From the NCBI GenBank assembly GCA_003508835.1, contig PUFA01000003.1, forward strand, positions 17,213,501 through 17,277,500: a stretch of 64,000 nt of DNA, given 5' to 3'. The DNA is from Eonycteris spelaea (Eukaryota; Chordata; Mammalia; Chiroptera; Pteropodidae). The position numbers and the translations under genes are program-made. The notes beneath the pieces were generated by a model. The model saw only the letters and a list, made by a program, of their open reading frames with translations. It was not told the origin of the DNA and did not search any database. Below are positions 1-22,783 of the stretch, in pieces. How positions within the stretch are numbered: the stretch's first letter is position 1; each line of letters starts with the position of its first letter.

Positions 1-1478
1 ACCAGCTGCACGGTTGAAACAGCCTCATTAAGGCCAGGCAGAGGGGCAATCTCATTTTTCCCCTCACAACCCAAAGAGGGGAGTTGACTTGCCCAGAGTC
101 ACTCAGTTAGCAGGGGCACTGCAGAATAAAACTGATTCCTGGTTAGTGTCCTTTTAACAACATCACGTGCTTCCCAGAAGATGCATTAGTGATGTTCTGT
201 TTCAATTTATCTGAGCCTCATTGTTTCATACCTAAAGTAGCCAACCCAGAGAGACGGGCCTGGAGTGGATGGGAAAACATCACACAGGTGGAAAGGCTTC
301 GAGAAAGAGCCCCTCTCGCCCAGGAGTTTGTATTTGTTTGGGGCCCTGGGCATGGTGTGAACGAAAGTATGGCTTGCCTCAAAACCTCCTCCTATGTGGT
401 TTGGGTCTGTGGTGAGGGAAGGCCTAGCAGAGAGCCCCATGCAAAGGCGCCTGGGAGGGAGAGGTTGGTCGCAGTTGCTGAAGAGCTGGCAGGCAGAGGG
501 GAGCTTCAGACAGAAGCAGCAGGTCCATCGGGAATAGCACACACACGGACTTCCTCTTTGCTTCCTACTCTTCCTTTCAAAGCTTCCAACAATAATTTGA
601 TTCTCCTGCATAGTGTAACTTCCCATCTATACTGGTGCTTGAAGTCCCTGGTCCTTCCAAAGTGGGAACACATTTCCTTTGATGCCTGTTTTCTTGGGCT
701 TAGGTACCCTCAAGACTCATGAGTGCAGATTGGAAACAGTCAACTTGGTCTGAAACGTCGGGCGTTCAGAACGCAACCTGCCGTTCTCATACTTGACCAC
801 TAGAGAGAACCAGAGCACCAAGACCGAAACTTCCAAGGGCCATAACTTCTTTTACGAAGTATAAAACCCTACTGAAATGGGTCATCTTTAAAAAAATAAA
901 TTATCTCGTAATAGTGAAAAACATGTTTGGAGCCACTTTACAAGAGTTTTCTAGAATTGCAAGGACATGCCAAAATCAATTTTAAGTAATGGCATGGATA
1001 TCGCTTGTCAATCAACCCGCAGTTGCTGCCAAAATACCTAAAATTCCATACTAGCGAAAAAGAGACCCGAACAACTCAAAGTCATCCAGTTGGGAAGGTC
1101 ATAGTAAAAAGCAAACAGACCTTGCATGGCTTAGGCAGCTTAATAGTTTATGAGCAATAGCATCCAAGTTCCTTTCTTTGCACACTTAAGAATTCTCCAT
1201 ATAGGATGAGAAACGACCCTGGATTTGGGGATCATGGGCAACTCACTGCTTCCTCATCTAAAATATTTAGGAACTGAGCTAAATCAAAACGTGTTCATGA
1301 AAAGTCAATCGGTCTTTGGATTCCCTAAATTCCTGTTTACATAAGGATGTGTATTTTCCCCCCAAAGGGAGAGCCCAAATTGGTTCATAACCAGGAAAAG
1401 AAAAAAAGGGCCCTTCCAGCTGCTTGGGGCCGGGGGAGAGGTGTCCTAACTGATGATGTTCTTTCCTTCCATCTCCAG
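1..1478 (+). other. SLC14A2: SLC14A2 intron upstream of linker exon
   Basis: No exon of the first UT repeat was recognised here. Bases about 25-160 look like a MIR on the minus strand (a GTCACTCAGTTAGC-type motif). The open frame of 177 codons at 189-722 has no recognisable protein similarity, and its antisense is open too, so it is treated as chance. Nothing else is supported. Confidence 0.6.
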
Positions 1479-11399
<9,921 letters not shown>

Positions 11400-13840
11400 G
11401 TTTCTCCATTCAAAACATGTCACTATAAATTCAGGCTTCAGCAGGCTGTGTAAGTCCCCAGCCTGAAGGCCACACAAGCGCTCCTTCTGTCTGTTCTGTG
11501 ATTCTCCTCCAAAGCACACCTACACCTGTTATTCTCAAGCACGGGGAAATGTGTGTGTGCTCACTATTCAGGAACCTCTCCGTTCTAAGGTGCACAACAC
11601 TTATCAAACATATGGTTAGTTTAGACTTTGCACAGCTCACTCCATAAGAGCTTTCTTTCAGGGGAATCTTCCCTCTTCTTCAAGAGAAGCCACATTTCTA
11701 AAAAGAACTCACCAAGAAGGAGACAAAGCTTGGTGACTTGGCCATATAACTCAGTCATTTAATGTAGCAATACACAGTGTCATGAAATATGCAGAAGGCA
11801 AAGAGCTGATTCTGACCCAGTCTGACACTAATGAACTCCTACCGTCTCAGGTGAGTCTTCTCCACTCTCAGCTCAATTTCTTATGGGTTTCATGACAAGG
11901 AGGGACTCTATAGTCCCCTCCACCTCAGAAGTGTTGATTCATCTCTCTGTGCTATAAACTGATGAAATTAGCATGACCAGTAATTACTTTGAGTTAAGTA
12001 AGAGATGGAAGGGTGACCTGGAGAAGGGGCAGAACAGTTTCAATGATCTATGGAGAGTTATTCTTGAGTCGTGAGATGTTCTCCAGACATTTGGGTTACG
12101 AACCTAATTCACTGTAAATGCCAACGTGCCTACTTTACATAACAGAAGTATTTCTGGAAATGTCATAAGATGAAAACTGATCTTTTCCAACATTCGAATC
12201 ATATTTTAAACAAATGTGTTTCCTTTTGTAATAATTATAAACATACTCTATTAAACTGTTAAGTTTGCAAGTTGGTATCAGGGTTTTCTTGAAATAAGGC
12301 TCACCTACACTGCCCACTTGAGAGGTTTTCCACAGCTAAGCATGTGTCCAAAAAGAGATGAGGATGAGTTAAAAATTCTCAGAAGAGGGTTTGGTTTGTT
12401 TACAAAGGGAATTATTTATACAGAAGTGACAGCGGTCGTTGTTTCTGTTTGAATTAAAACAGGTTGTTAACAAGCCATCTCACTTTTTAGGGGATGATAT
12501 AGGGGATAGTATCCTAAAAATATGGCCCATTTTGTGATTTAATTACTCTGGTTATAGCTTTGAACTCCTAAACCACAGGATCCCATTGTAGGAAACTACA
12601 TGGCTCAGCCTTCCTACCCCTCCCCTGGAGGAGGGTAGATGAACCTCTCGTAGCACCTCCATGCGACCCCTCCAACCCCAAAGTACAATTCCAGTTTGGC
12701 ATCATTGGGTAAGGATATAAGATGGGGGATATAAGAAGGAGGCAAGGGGGAGGGGACAGGCCCTCGATAAATACAACTTTAAGGAAAGAATTATATTTGA
12801 GCAAAATCCATCATCTAGTAAAAGCTGATGTCTACATTTATCTTTTTTTTCTCTGCCCTGAGATCCCAGCCATGTCCTGCCAGCCCAAGAGCACTGGACT
12901 GCCCATTTCTCTTCCAGATTATATCTAGCCAGTTATGACTTCTCCATGAAAATGGAACACTTCTCTCTGGAAACAAATTCCCCACGTAGGAAAGGGGAGC
13001 AAGTCACACTTCAGAGGCTACCTCTGAGTCTGTGGTCACACCTTGAGGCCAAGTAGGTCTCAGGCTGTATTTAATGATGATGGAGTTACGACTCACTGAG
13101 GATTAAGCATCCAGGAATTTCACCAGAAGGCTGTTTATGCTCACAGCTCACTCAGCTGCCCCAGAACTTCTAAGTGATGACATTGAACTATTAAAATACC
13201 ACTTTTCATGCGTTTTCTACCACAGCATTATAATCTGGTTTATTAAGAGCAGGAAACCCTTCACGTACATGCCTTTCTGATTATTGATCATGAACAAATC
13301 CCTTTAGCTCTTCTAAGTATTTCCATATCCTCACCTATAAAGCACATTGAGTTGGCCCAGGATAACAAGCAAAGTGGAAATAGACAGGACAAAAGATTGC
13401 GACTTATGAAAATGTACAATATCCATAGGAGTCTACGCCAGCACTTAAGTCAGGCATCAACACAGGAAGAGAGGAAGCCGGCTTGTACCAGCTCCCGCGA
13501 GCTGACTGTGCATGTGAGTGCATCTCTCCCAGGGCCATATTCAGTGACATCATCTGGATAGGCTGTAATTGGCTATAGTGAGTGTTTTACGCCACAGAAA
13601 TTGGCAAACTACAGAACTGGGCTTTTCTTCCCCAGATAGCCAACTTACCAGCACACCGCTAGTGGGAATAAAGGAAAAACAATTACAGGGCTCCTAACCA
13701 GAGTCTCAGAAACTAGGGCGAAAATAGTCAGCCCAGCAATCCTACGCAGATGCCATCACTCATACAAAAGGCAGTTGAGAGAAAAACAAAAGTGTTCTCA
13801 GGTATAAAATGATCTTCGAAGGTTTGTACACAGAGCCCTA
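11400..13840 (+). other. SLC14A2: SLC14A2 3' UTR and flank
   Basis: The sequence after the UT-A stop codon should begin with the 3' UTR. Candidate poly-A signals are ATTAAA near 12,453 and AATAAA near 13,667, and neither can be chosen over the other from sequence alone. No gene or obvious repeat is recognised up to the L1 fragment. Confidence 0.45.
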
Positions 13841-15440
13841 CCATGCAAACACTCTAAGCGGAAGCAACCAAAGAAGAAGAAAAATGAATTAAAAACTGCT
13901 ACAAGAGACACAAGAAAACAGAATGGTGATCAAATACATTGGTACTGTTTATTGTTTATTAGAACCCAAGGGGTGGAACAGAAGAAATACACCTACAACA
14001 ACCTAGAACTGGAATGTCAGATGTTGGCAGAGGCGGAGTGGGATGCGCAGAAGAGGCAGGAGAGCTGTCAGAGAACTTAGCTTGGGTGAGAATTGATGTT
14101 TGAAAAACCCACAGAGAGGAATAAACGTGAGTCAAAAGGGCAACCACCATGAGTACAAAATCAGAAATATAAATTTTGAATCAGATGGAAATTCTCTTTC
14201 CAATAGAAAGTCGAAAAAAAAAATTCTAGAAAGTACTCAAAAAAGCTAGTAGTACAAAAAATAAATGAAGGCAGTATTAGTCAAACATAATAATAATTGA
14301 CCAAAAAAAAAAAAAAACACACTTAACTCTTAAATTTACCACCAGAAGACAAATATACACAGGGTTACCCTTAAAAAAAAAAAAAAAACTAACAATTTGC
14401 TGTCTACAAGAAACACATTTAGAACAGAAAGACAAAATGTTTAAATGCAAGGATGCAATAATATATACTAAACAAATACAGACCAAAAGAAAGCCAGGGT
14501 ATTAACCATTATATCTCAAAACGTGAAATTTAAGACAAAAAAAGATTAAGAACAAAGAAAGATGGAATGACAGGAAAAGAGTATACAATTGTTATATGCA
14601 CACATCTGTACAAAACAATCAGCCTCAAAATACATCAAGCAGCAATTGACTGAACTGCAGGGAAAAGTAAACAAATCAATCATTGTAGCTAAGATTTTAC
14701 CAAAACCTCAGAAACGATACATCCAGAGAACAAAGAAATAAGCAGAGATATCAGGGATCTAAACAAAGAATTAATAAGTGTAAACTATGACATTTAAGAT
14801 TTTAAACCCTCTCGCTCAATATCCACCCCCTCCCCAAAACAACTAGAAAACACACAATCTTTTTAAGTACCTATACAACACTTACAAAAGAGACCTTGTA
14901 GTATGCCATAAAGCAACCCCGGGGTCCTTCTGTGATGCTGGTGGGAAGTCGACTGTTGGAGCCATTGAGAGAACAGGTCTTCAGAATTCAGTCACGTTAA
15001 GTATATACATCCCGTGTGACCTAGAAATTCCTCTCCAGAATATACACAGCTCCCAGGGAAAGCATCCCCTGTGCCATGGTGGGCCACCAGGAAGGCTGTT
15101 CACCACAGCATGTGTCGTGATGCAGAGACTGGAGGAGAACGTAGAGGCAGAGTGGGTGGGACTCACTGTGGAGTCCTCCGCAGCAGGTGGACACTCAGTA
15201 CTACACGTATAGCAAGGTGGACAGATCTTAAAAACCTAGTGCCAGGGTAAAATAAGAAAATGACTTTTATAATCAATACTATTTGCATAAATTAAAAATG
15301 CATCTACACGAAACAACAATACATATTTTACGAGCATGCAAACAAAAAACGGTACATAAGAATGCTGGAGGGAAAAGAGAGTGGAGTATAAAAAGGAAAA
15401 GATAGGCACACCTCCCTCCATTCAATAGGGGGCCTTGCAC
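13840..15440 (+). mobile_element. Old L1 (L1M/HAL1-like) fragment, sense
   Basis: A decayed L1 ORF2-like sequence shows phrases typical of the family: CTACAAGAAACACATTT at about 14405, GCCTCAAAATACATCAAGCA at about 14622, and then an A-rich region. The part from 14,930 resembles the distal ORF2/3' region. It is full of stops and frameshifts with no coding capacity. The borders are approximate. Confidence 0.6.
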
Positions 15441-17173
15441 AGACTAATGAAGGGAATACGCGGGACATGATTAACTCAACTCTGCCAAAAAAAGTTTAAG
15501 TGGGTGGGGCATAGCGCATACTCTGCTCAGCCCATCAGAGCCTCTGGCTGTTAGTGTCAGAGTGACCCCAGAATTGGGGCAGGGTCCATCTGCAAAGCCC
15601 CATCATGGATCCTACCCCGACTATGCATTTGGAAGCATTCTGACCCTACTACAAAGTGTTATAAATATATACTAAAAAAAGTTTCTGCACTTTGCCTCCG
15701 AATGAGATGAACATGTTAATCCCTAGAGTAACAATGGTAATGCGCATATTGTTTACTGTGCTTGTAGAATGTTTTAAAAACTCTGATGAAATGTGGAAAT
15801 AAGGGTAAATTTTTTGTTGAGAAAGGTGGGAAAGAAAAGACATTCCTGAACGTAAAAGGTGTAGGAATCGAGGATATAAACTGAATTCAGAAAGGACAGG
15901 GACCTAAGACAAAGATAATAAATTCATATCACCTCCTACAGTCACCAAACCTAACTGGCGAGTCAAACAGGGAGAGTGTGGGAAGGTCCCAGTTTTGAAG
16001 CCAGATGAACTAGGTTTGGAAGCTGCCCTCCTCTGTTACGCACTGGCTGGGGCATTGATCTCTTGGAGCCTGCATCTACAAACGGAGAGTCATACCCGCC
16101 TGAAAGCCATGTCGTGTGAAAGCTGAAGAGCAACCCCGGCCCATCAGCACGGGAGGCATGGAGGAACCTGCCCTTGGGGCCATAATTCCCAGGCAGGCCC
16201 GGGACCAGAAACCCCCAGCAGAGCCTGGGCATCATCTGTCTCATGCGGGCGTCCAGGGCCAGAAGGACAGATCAGAACTCTTCTTTACCTTTAAGATGCT
16301 AAAGAAAGAACTGACTGGCTATCCTAGTGGGGATACACGATATTTCACCTTTTGAAATATCCCCTTTCCTTCCACCTCCTACCTCTCCAGAGCAGAGCAC
16401 CAGTTGTTCTAGGAAAATGGCCTCAAAATGAACACCCCAGAGGTCTCTGCTCTCTTAATCTCTTATAGTCATTACCATGAAGTGTCTTGCACAATTGTTG
16501 TCTGTTTCTATTATATGGGTCTTTTCTCTCCAATAATATTGCAAGTCCTGTGAGTATTGTGTGTCCACACGTACACACAATACACATACACCCACCTACA
16601 CATGCATACATACATACACATATATGAGCACATGCTATGTACACAGAGATATACACATTTGTATACACATGCATTTATGCATTCACACATACATACATGC
16701 TACATATGTATCCACATATATAAGTATCTCTACAGTTGTTTTTATCTCTTTCCTTCATAGATCTAGCCCACTGAGGGACACATTGTAGCCCTGGGAAATA
16801 ACTGATTAATTGAAACACCTTCCCATTCCCACCCTCTCTCCCATTCACTCATCCTGGCTGGAACTTCAGCTCTGTTTCACACACACAACCACATACACAT
16901 AATAGACACAGAATCTGAGGTAGGCCAGCTGACTGAATCTTGCCTCCCAAATTTCCTGTCTATAGCCTCCTTCAAACATATTCCCTGAATAGTGTTCCTG
17001 GAAAGAACTCTTCAGAAAGAAACACCATCTAGCCCTAAGCATTTCATCATTTTATGGATAATAACTTCAAGCCTCTACAAAACCTCCTTTGCCACTATCC
17101 TTTCCTTCCAGAACCTTCCCAGCTGGGACCCAAATAGTATAATGGTCTTGGGTGAGACAGGAAGATGGTAGAC
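15441..17173 (+). other. Intergenic, with MIR trace and CA-rich microsatellite
   Basis: A MIR-like trace lies at about 16020-16110. A degenerate CA/TACA-rich tract lies at about 16555-16730 and accounts for the Thr/His/Tyr-rich open frames there. No gene was seen. Confidence 0.55.
16555..16730 (+). repeat. Degenerate (CA)n / (TACA)n tract
   Basis: The stretch alternates ACACA, ATACA and ATATA words with interruptions, as in an ageing dinucleotide repeat. It is an imperfect microsatellite, not a gene. Confidence 0.8.
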
Positions 17174-17358
17174 CAGTAGCTCTCAAACTTGACCATGCAT
17201 TAGAATCACCTAGAAAGCTTGTTAACCAAATTGCTGGGCCCCTCCCCAGAGTTTCTGATTCAGTAGGTCTGGGGAAGGGCCCAGGAATTGCATTTCTAAC
17301 AAGTTCCCAGGTGATGCTGATGCTGTTTGGTCCAAGGACCACACTTTGAGAACCACTG
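17174..17358 (-). mobile_element. MER20-type hAT-Charlie element
   Basis: The terminal inverted repeats are CAGTAGCTCTCAAA at the left and TTTGAGAACCACTG at the right. Flanking 8-mers TGGTAGAC and GTGTAGAC look like an eroded 8-bp target duplication. The internal sequence (AGGTCTGGGGAAGGGCCCAG, GTTCCCAGGTGATGCTGATG) fits the non-autonomous MER20/MER5 group. Confidence 0.85.
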
Positions 17359-17422
17359 GTGTAGACTTAGAAAGAGGACGCTGCCTCCGGTCATTCTTTC
17401 CTCCTCCTTTGCATGTTGTATA

Positions 17423-17612
17423 CACTGGTCAGCAAACTCTATGCATATGAGAATCATCTGTAGTGCTTATTAAAACACAGATCCATGGGACTCAACGCCA
17501 AAGATTTTAATTTGGTGGCTGTAGGTAGGGGGAGCTGAAAATCTGAGAGTCCACCAAAACCTGTCGATTTTATGGATGCCGCTGGGTCAAGCTCCAAACT
17601 TCGAGATCATTA
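17423..17612 (+). mobile_element. MER5-like hAT fragment
   Basis: The stretch shows CACTGGTCAGCAAACTC, GAGAATCATCTGTAGTGCTT and a GCTCCAAACTT end, resembling a diverged MER5/MER58 relative next to the MER20 copy. Identification is tentative. Confidence 0.4.
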
Positions 17613-17756
17613 CACAACGGCGCTTGGCCCTGGCTAGATTAGAATCCCCTGATTCCAACGCCCATCCCAGATCAATTAAGTCAGCAGCAAGCCTGGGAAC
17701 AGGTATTTTTGAAAGCTCCAGCTGTGATTCCAACGTGCAGCCAGGGCTGAAGAGAA
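17613..17756 (+). mobile_element. MER5A-like hAT element
   Basis: The internal phrases TTAGAATCCCCTGATTCC, CCCAGATCAATTAAGTC and GATTCCAACGTGCAGCCAGG match the MER5A pattern. The ends are eroded. Confidence 0.65.
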
Positions 17757-19090
17757 CTTTGGTGTCTGTCTTCTGAGCCCTAACCTGTCTCCAATCAGTC
17801 CCACTTATAGACTGGTAAGCTCTCGCCACCCTCAATCCCCAGGTGGATTTTGATAAAGCTGCACTGGGCACCTGAAGGCAGGACAGGCATGCACAGGAGG
17901 CACAGAGATCAAAAGTGAAGTGCGCCCCTTTCTCAGTGTTGAGCTCCAGCCCTACACCCCAAAGGTAAAGGAAAATGAAACCACTAACAGGAAACATCCA
18001 GCCCAGCAGGCTGAGCAGACAAGCAAGGCTTCACATTGGCCCCGGAAGCCTGCCGAGTGGGCGGCCTCGGCCCTAGAAAGGAAGAGTGAAGCAGTGGGCT
18101 TGTCAGCACTCACTCTGGGGTCTGTCTTCCTGGCCCTCTGGACACAGGCAGCACTGGCCTGCTGGAAAGGCATGGCTACAGGTAAGAAGCTGCAGGCATG
18201 CTGTGTGAACAGGTACGGGATGAGGATTTAGGGCTGCCCTGGGGTGGGAGCAGAAACTGGAATGGGTGGGGAGGCTGTGACAGCAGGTGGGCAGGCAGGA
18301 AGGCAGGTGGTGCAGATAGAAAAGGAGCTCCATCAAGACCTGCAGGCAGAAAGCCCTGACCGGGAAGACATGGAAGAGGTAAGGAGATGGGGAAAAGCAG
18401 AACACAGAGTAACACACAGAGCAGGTGCTGAGGGCCAGGTGGTCCTAGAACTGGAAGAGGGCAAACAACAGGTGGGCTTATGGTGGTGAGATGACACTCC
18501 ACCCCTCTGTGAACTGCCTGGTGGGCCAGGATGGGACAGGGGCAGGCAGTGGTTCTCGCTGCTTTCCTCACCATTCGCTTCTGAAGGAGCCATTCAGAGT
18601 CAGGAGGACCCAGAATGTTGGAGAGAGGCCTCATCCTGTGTGGCCTGAGCAGATGCGGCAGGAGGGTCTGCATATTCCTCCCATCACGGCGCGGCGGCCC
18701 GGCCGTAATGGCTCAGAGAGGAGCCTGTAGGAGCCACGGTTTCTTTAAGGAAAGTGTAGTTTTAGGATAAAAGATAGTATTGACCATACATTTTAACACT
18801 TAATTTTATATCGTCCGGTATCTGTTATTTCATCTGGGTGGGTCTTATTTCCTCAATGGGGTGGCATATTCTGAGGCCAGGGACCTCTCCTTATAATGAC
18901 ATGGACACAACATGCTCTTGGGCCCAAGCACGTAGCTGGGCACAGGATGCCCTTGCTGCTTGATTCAGTGAATGTTTGGACTCCTGGGACTGTCATCTGA
19001 AGGAAGAAGGGGTGCCAGGTGGGCTTCCAGAGGGGGCAGGGGACAGTGTCTGCATGTTAAGTGCCGAGGGCTGGGGATGTCACAGAGAGG
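17757..19090 (+). other. Intergenic stretch without recognised features
   Basis: GC-richer DNA with overlapping open frames on both strands (for example 18176-18673, minus, 165 codons, Pro/Leu/His-rich). None shows a domain, splice structure or recognisable similarity. No feature is supported. Confidence 0.5.
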
Positions 19091-19094
19091 ATTC

Positions 19095-19255
19095 TAGTCC
19101 CAACTCAGGCTGGCTGTGTCCGGTCGGTGACTTTGCATCATGTGATCTCTCTCGGCCACCCTCTGTGTCCTCATCTATGAAAGGGAAGTAATAATAGCTA
19201 CTGCCTCATGAGTTTGTTGGGAGGATCAAATGGGCAAAGCTGTGATGCTGCCCAT
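19095..19255 (+). mobile_element. MIR, sense
   Basis: A core MIR pattern is present: TAGTCCCAACTCAGGCTGGC, then GTGACTTTGCATCATGTGAT, CCTCATCTATGAAAGGGAA, ATAATAGCTACTGCCTCATG. It is ancient and non-coding. Confidence 0.8.
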
Positions 19256-19400
19256 ATTTTAATGTGCACACGAATCTCCCAAGGATCTTGTTAAAATGCT
19301 GATTCTGGTTCTGCGGTCCCAGATGGGACCGAGATGCCACAATTTACAAGTTCCCAAGTGATGAAGATGCTGTTGGTCTCCAGGCCAAACACTTATGGAG
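19236..19400 (+). mobile_element. MER5/MER20-like hAT element
   Basis: The internal words ATCTTGTTAAAATGCTGATT and GTTCCCAAGTGATGAAGATG fit the MER20/MER5 group. The ends are eroded, so the borders are approximate. Confidence 0.55.
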
Positions 19401-19406
19401 ATAATG

Positions 19407-19577
19407 AGTGGTCCCCAGACAATAAGCAGGGGCATCACCTGGGAGCTTGTTAGAAATGCAAATTCCCCAGCCCACCCCAGATCGACAGACTGAGACCGTA
19501 GGGGTGGGGCCAGTGATCTGGCTTAATGAGCCCTCCTGGGAATTCTGATGCAGATGGAGTTGGAGAACTACCAAGCT
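19407..19577 (+). mobile_element. MER20-type hAT-Charlie element
   Basis: The sequence reads GTGGTCCCCAGACAATAAGC, ATCACCTGGGAGCTTGTTAG, GGTGGGGCCAGTGATCTGG and GGAGAACTACC, close to the MER20 pattern in sense orientation. Confidence 0.75.
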
Positions 19578-19690
19578 CAACATACCACTTTCTCTTCAAT
19601 CACACAAGAGCTGACATAAGTTCCTATTGGGCGTCTGTATCTGTGTTAAGTAGTGTGGTAGTGTGGCCCCAGGAAGCTTAGAATTTTAGT

Positions 19691-19889
19691 GCAGTGGGTC
19701 CCAGCTACTATGTATCTAAGGGTGGAACATGTAGTGGGGAATGCTTACTTAAAAACAATGTAGATTTATGGGTTTTTACCACTACCACCCCAAGGGACTT
19801 TGATTCAGTAAGTCTGGATTTTTAAAGCAGAAGTCCAGCTTTTTATGACCATTATTCTATGACATAGGACCACACTCTGACAAACAGTG
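19691..19889 (+). mobile_element. MER58/MER5-like hAT element
   Basis: The left end CAGTGGGTCCCAGCT and right end ACCACACTCTGACAAACAGTG are roughly inverted repeats. The interior has TTTGATTCAGTAAGTCTGGA. It is the sixth hAT-type copy within about 2.7 kb. Confidence 0.5.
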
Positions 19890-20069
19890 ATTTAGAAAGT
19901 GAGAGATAACTAAGACCAGAAAACTCACTAGAAAATAACCAAATGCCATATTGTGCGATGCAGATTCTTGTGTGCTGTACATAGCTTTGGGGAGGGAAAG
20001 AGGTTCATAAGACCTGTCAAGCTAAGCAGAATCCCTCAGATCGAATGCAGGGTCAGGTAAGATGGAGAT

Positions 20070-20255
20070 AGCCATAAGCCAGGCAGGCACTCTGTGTAAT
20101 ATCTCAGTTAAATCACACAAATCCCATAGGGTTGACCATCTCATTCCAATTTTACAGATCAACTACTCATGGATCTACGAAGTGAAATGGCATATTCATA
20201 GATACCCAGCTAGTAAATCTCATAGCCAGAATTCACACCCAAACCCCATGGAGTC
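20070..20255 (-). mobile_element. MIR, antisense
   Basis: AATTTTACAGATCAACTACTC, CCAGCTAGTAAATC and CCAGAATTCACACCCAAACC follow the reverse MIR pattern. Confidence 0.55.
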
Positions 20256-20539
20256 CCTGGAGGCTCTTGAGCAAGGGTGGGGCTTGAGGACAGTGATGAT
20301 TTGGGAGTGTTAGTTAGTTCATGAAAGACAGGCAATATAGACTGAAGACTGACAAGAGTAAGCAGCCTGGACTAGAAACATCTAGCCAAGGGACTGAAAG
20401 GAGAGACGCTCAGAACTATTGGACATCATTAAGTGACGTGGAGACCGCAGGGGGACAGTCATGACAATGAAAGGAAACCATCACTGTGTAAACAAAGTAG
20501 AGTCCAAAGACCTCAGTCTATGTCTCCCTTCTTTCTAAC

Positions 20540-20675
20540 TGTGACCTTGAGCAAGCTATTTTCTGTCCTTGAAACTGTTTTCTCACCAGTGCAATGGAGA
20601 TGATCATCCTTGTGAAGGTTGCTCTGAGGATCACACGTGTTTAAACATTCTGGGAACCGTAAAGCGCGATACTGT
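20540..20675 (+). mobile_element. MIR, sense
   Basis: GTGACCTTGAGCAAGCTATT, GAAACTGTTTTCTCACCAGT and GTTGCTCTGAGGATCACACG match the MIR core. Confidence 0.7.
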
Positions 20676-20904
20676 TCATATTCTCAGCTAAGCTGCCTTA
20701 AATGTTATGGGCACATGGGTAGACTTAGTCCCAGAGAATGTTTTTCCAGTCTTTTCTCTAGAATATATTTTTATACCCTTATCATCCTTTCAGCTCAGGG
20801 AGCCAGCAGCAATTCTTTTAGTTCAAAAACTTAATTTAAAAGTAAAGATTCTTTTTCATACATAATTCTCAAGATCTTTCCACTACCTCTATGGAAGAAG
20901 GAAC

Positions 20905-22030
20905 TTATAAGATTTTTTTATAATGCCTTTATTGAGATATAACTCACATGCCATACAATTCATCCACTCAAAGCATACAATCCATGGTTTTTAGAATATC
21001 CACAGAATTGTGTAAGCATCACCACTCTCAATTTCAGGACATTTTCATCGCTCTAAAAGAAACCCTGTACCCATTGGCAATCACTTCCCATTTCCCCCAA
21101 CCCCTCCATGTAAATGCTAATCTACTTTTAGATTTGCCTCTTCTGGATATTTCATATATATGAATCATATAATATGTATGGAACCGTATAACATGACTGT
21201 TTCCACTTTGGGGCTATTATGAATAATGGTACTGTGGACATCTATGTATAAGTGCTTGTGCGTTTTAATTTCACTTGGATATATACATAGGAGTAGAATT
21301 ACTGAGTCATATGGTAACTATATATTTCAAGCTTTGGGGGACTGTCAGACTTTTCCAAAAAAGCTGTGCCATTTCACATTGCCACCAGGAGCGTAGCGAG
21401 CCCTCATTTTCTCCACTTGCTAATCAACGGTTACGTTATCCATCTTTTTTGATTCTAGCTCTCCTAGCGGTATAAAGAGCATACCATTGTGATTTTGGTT
21501 TGCGTTTTCTTGACAGCTAATGATGTTGAGTATCTTCTCATGTTCTTATTGGCCAGGTGTATATCTTATTTGGAGATACATTGATTCATACCTTTTGCCC
21601 ATTTTTAAAAATTAGGTTATTTGTATTTTATATTACATCCTAAGACTTCTTTACAGACACTGAATAAAAGTTCCTTACCAGATATATAATATAAAATATT
21701 TTCTACCACTCTGTCGGTTGTCTTTTCACTTTCTTAATGATGTTCTTGAAAACACAGAAGCTTTTCATTTTGACGAAGTCTAATTTATTTATTTTTAATT
21801 TTGTTGCTTATACTTGCATGCCATATCCAAGAAACCATTGCCTAATCCAAAGTAACGAAAACTCTTCTTCGAAGAATTCATAGTTTTAGTGCTTATATTT
21901 AGGTCTTTGATCCATTTGAGTTCATTTCTATATGGAATGTAGGGTAGGGTCCTCAGTTATAGGATGTGACTATCCAGTTGTCCCAGTACCATTTATTGAA
22001 AAGATTATTCTTTCCCAATTATAAGAATTT
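20905..22030 (-). mobile_element. L1M fragment, antisense
   Basis: TTATTGAGATATAACTCACA at the left end, GGGCTATTATGAATAATGGT, CATTGCCACCAGGAGCGTAG, TTGATCCATTTGAGTTCATT and CAGTACCATTTATTGAAAAG at the right are signature phrases of reverse-complement L1 ORF2 and 3' region. About 1.1 kb, many stops, no coding capacity. Small open frames on the plus strand here are L1 antisense. Confidence 0.85.
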
Positions 22031-22607
22031 TTTCAACTCCCCCCCCCAAAAAATCTTTTATATTCCTCTTGTTCTAGGGTAGTATTTCCTAAACTGGTCT
22101 ATCATGAACCTTAGTAAACATGTAACCAAAAAAGGAAAAAGTCACATGATTCAACAAGATCCAGATACATTAAGCTAAATAAGTTAAACATATTTTTTTT
22201 ATTATAGGCTTCTCAAAGACTTCAGTGTCAAAGTGTTTTAATGAATGTCACATCCTTACTTTATTAGAGAAGGCTTTTATGTGGTCACATACTAACATTT
22301 CCAGAAGAACAGTGCCATGGAACTTGAGTTTTGGATCTACTCTTTTGAGAAGATGGACTTATTAATTGGAACTCTGTTTGGATGTTTTAACTTTGCACTT
22401 TGAGACTTAAGCCACCAACACAGCGTTTGTATATTTTGTAGAGTTTCATCTTTTATCTTTAGGTCAGAGCAGAAATGAGACAGTAACCTGTGAATTCCCT
22501 GAATTCATTGGGCAACTTGTTTAGGACCCACATTTTTAGTTTACTACTGAAGCACCCATTTTTAAGGCTAAATATTAATATTAAACGGTATAAATATTAA
22601 ACATCGT

Positions 22608-22783
22608 TTTTTGAAAGTGTGGTCCAAGAACCACCTGCATGGGATTCACGTGGATGTCGTTTTAAAATGCAGCTCCCTGGGCCCCTTCAGACCTTATAAT
22701 TAGAAAGTCTGAAGCCGGAGCCCAGTTGCTGTACCCTCAAGCTCCTCAGTGATTCTTGCACACACCAAAGTTTGAGAACTGCT
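22608..22783 (+). mobile_element. MER20-type hAT element
   Basis: The ends are TTGAAAGTGTGGTCCAAGAA and CCAAAGTTTGAGAACTGC, with CAGCTCCCTGGGCCCCTTCA inside. This fits MER20 in sense orientation. Confidence 0.75.

Noticed and set aside
189..722. 177-codon open frame at the left edge
   Set aside because: No recognisable domain; the antisense strand is also open and no splice or start context supports it. It lies in an SLC14A2 intron.
16423..16788. Cys/Tyr- and His/Thr-rich short frames
   Set aside because: They arise from the degenerate CA/TACA microsatellite.
18176..18673. 165-codon minus-strand frame, Pro/Leu/His-rich
   Set aside because: Overlapped by four other open frames on both strands in a GC-rich patch, with no similarity to a known family.
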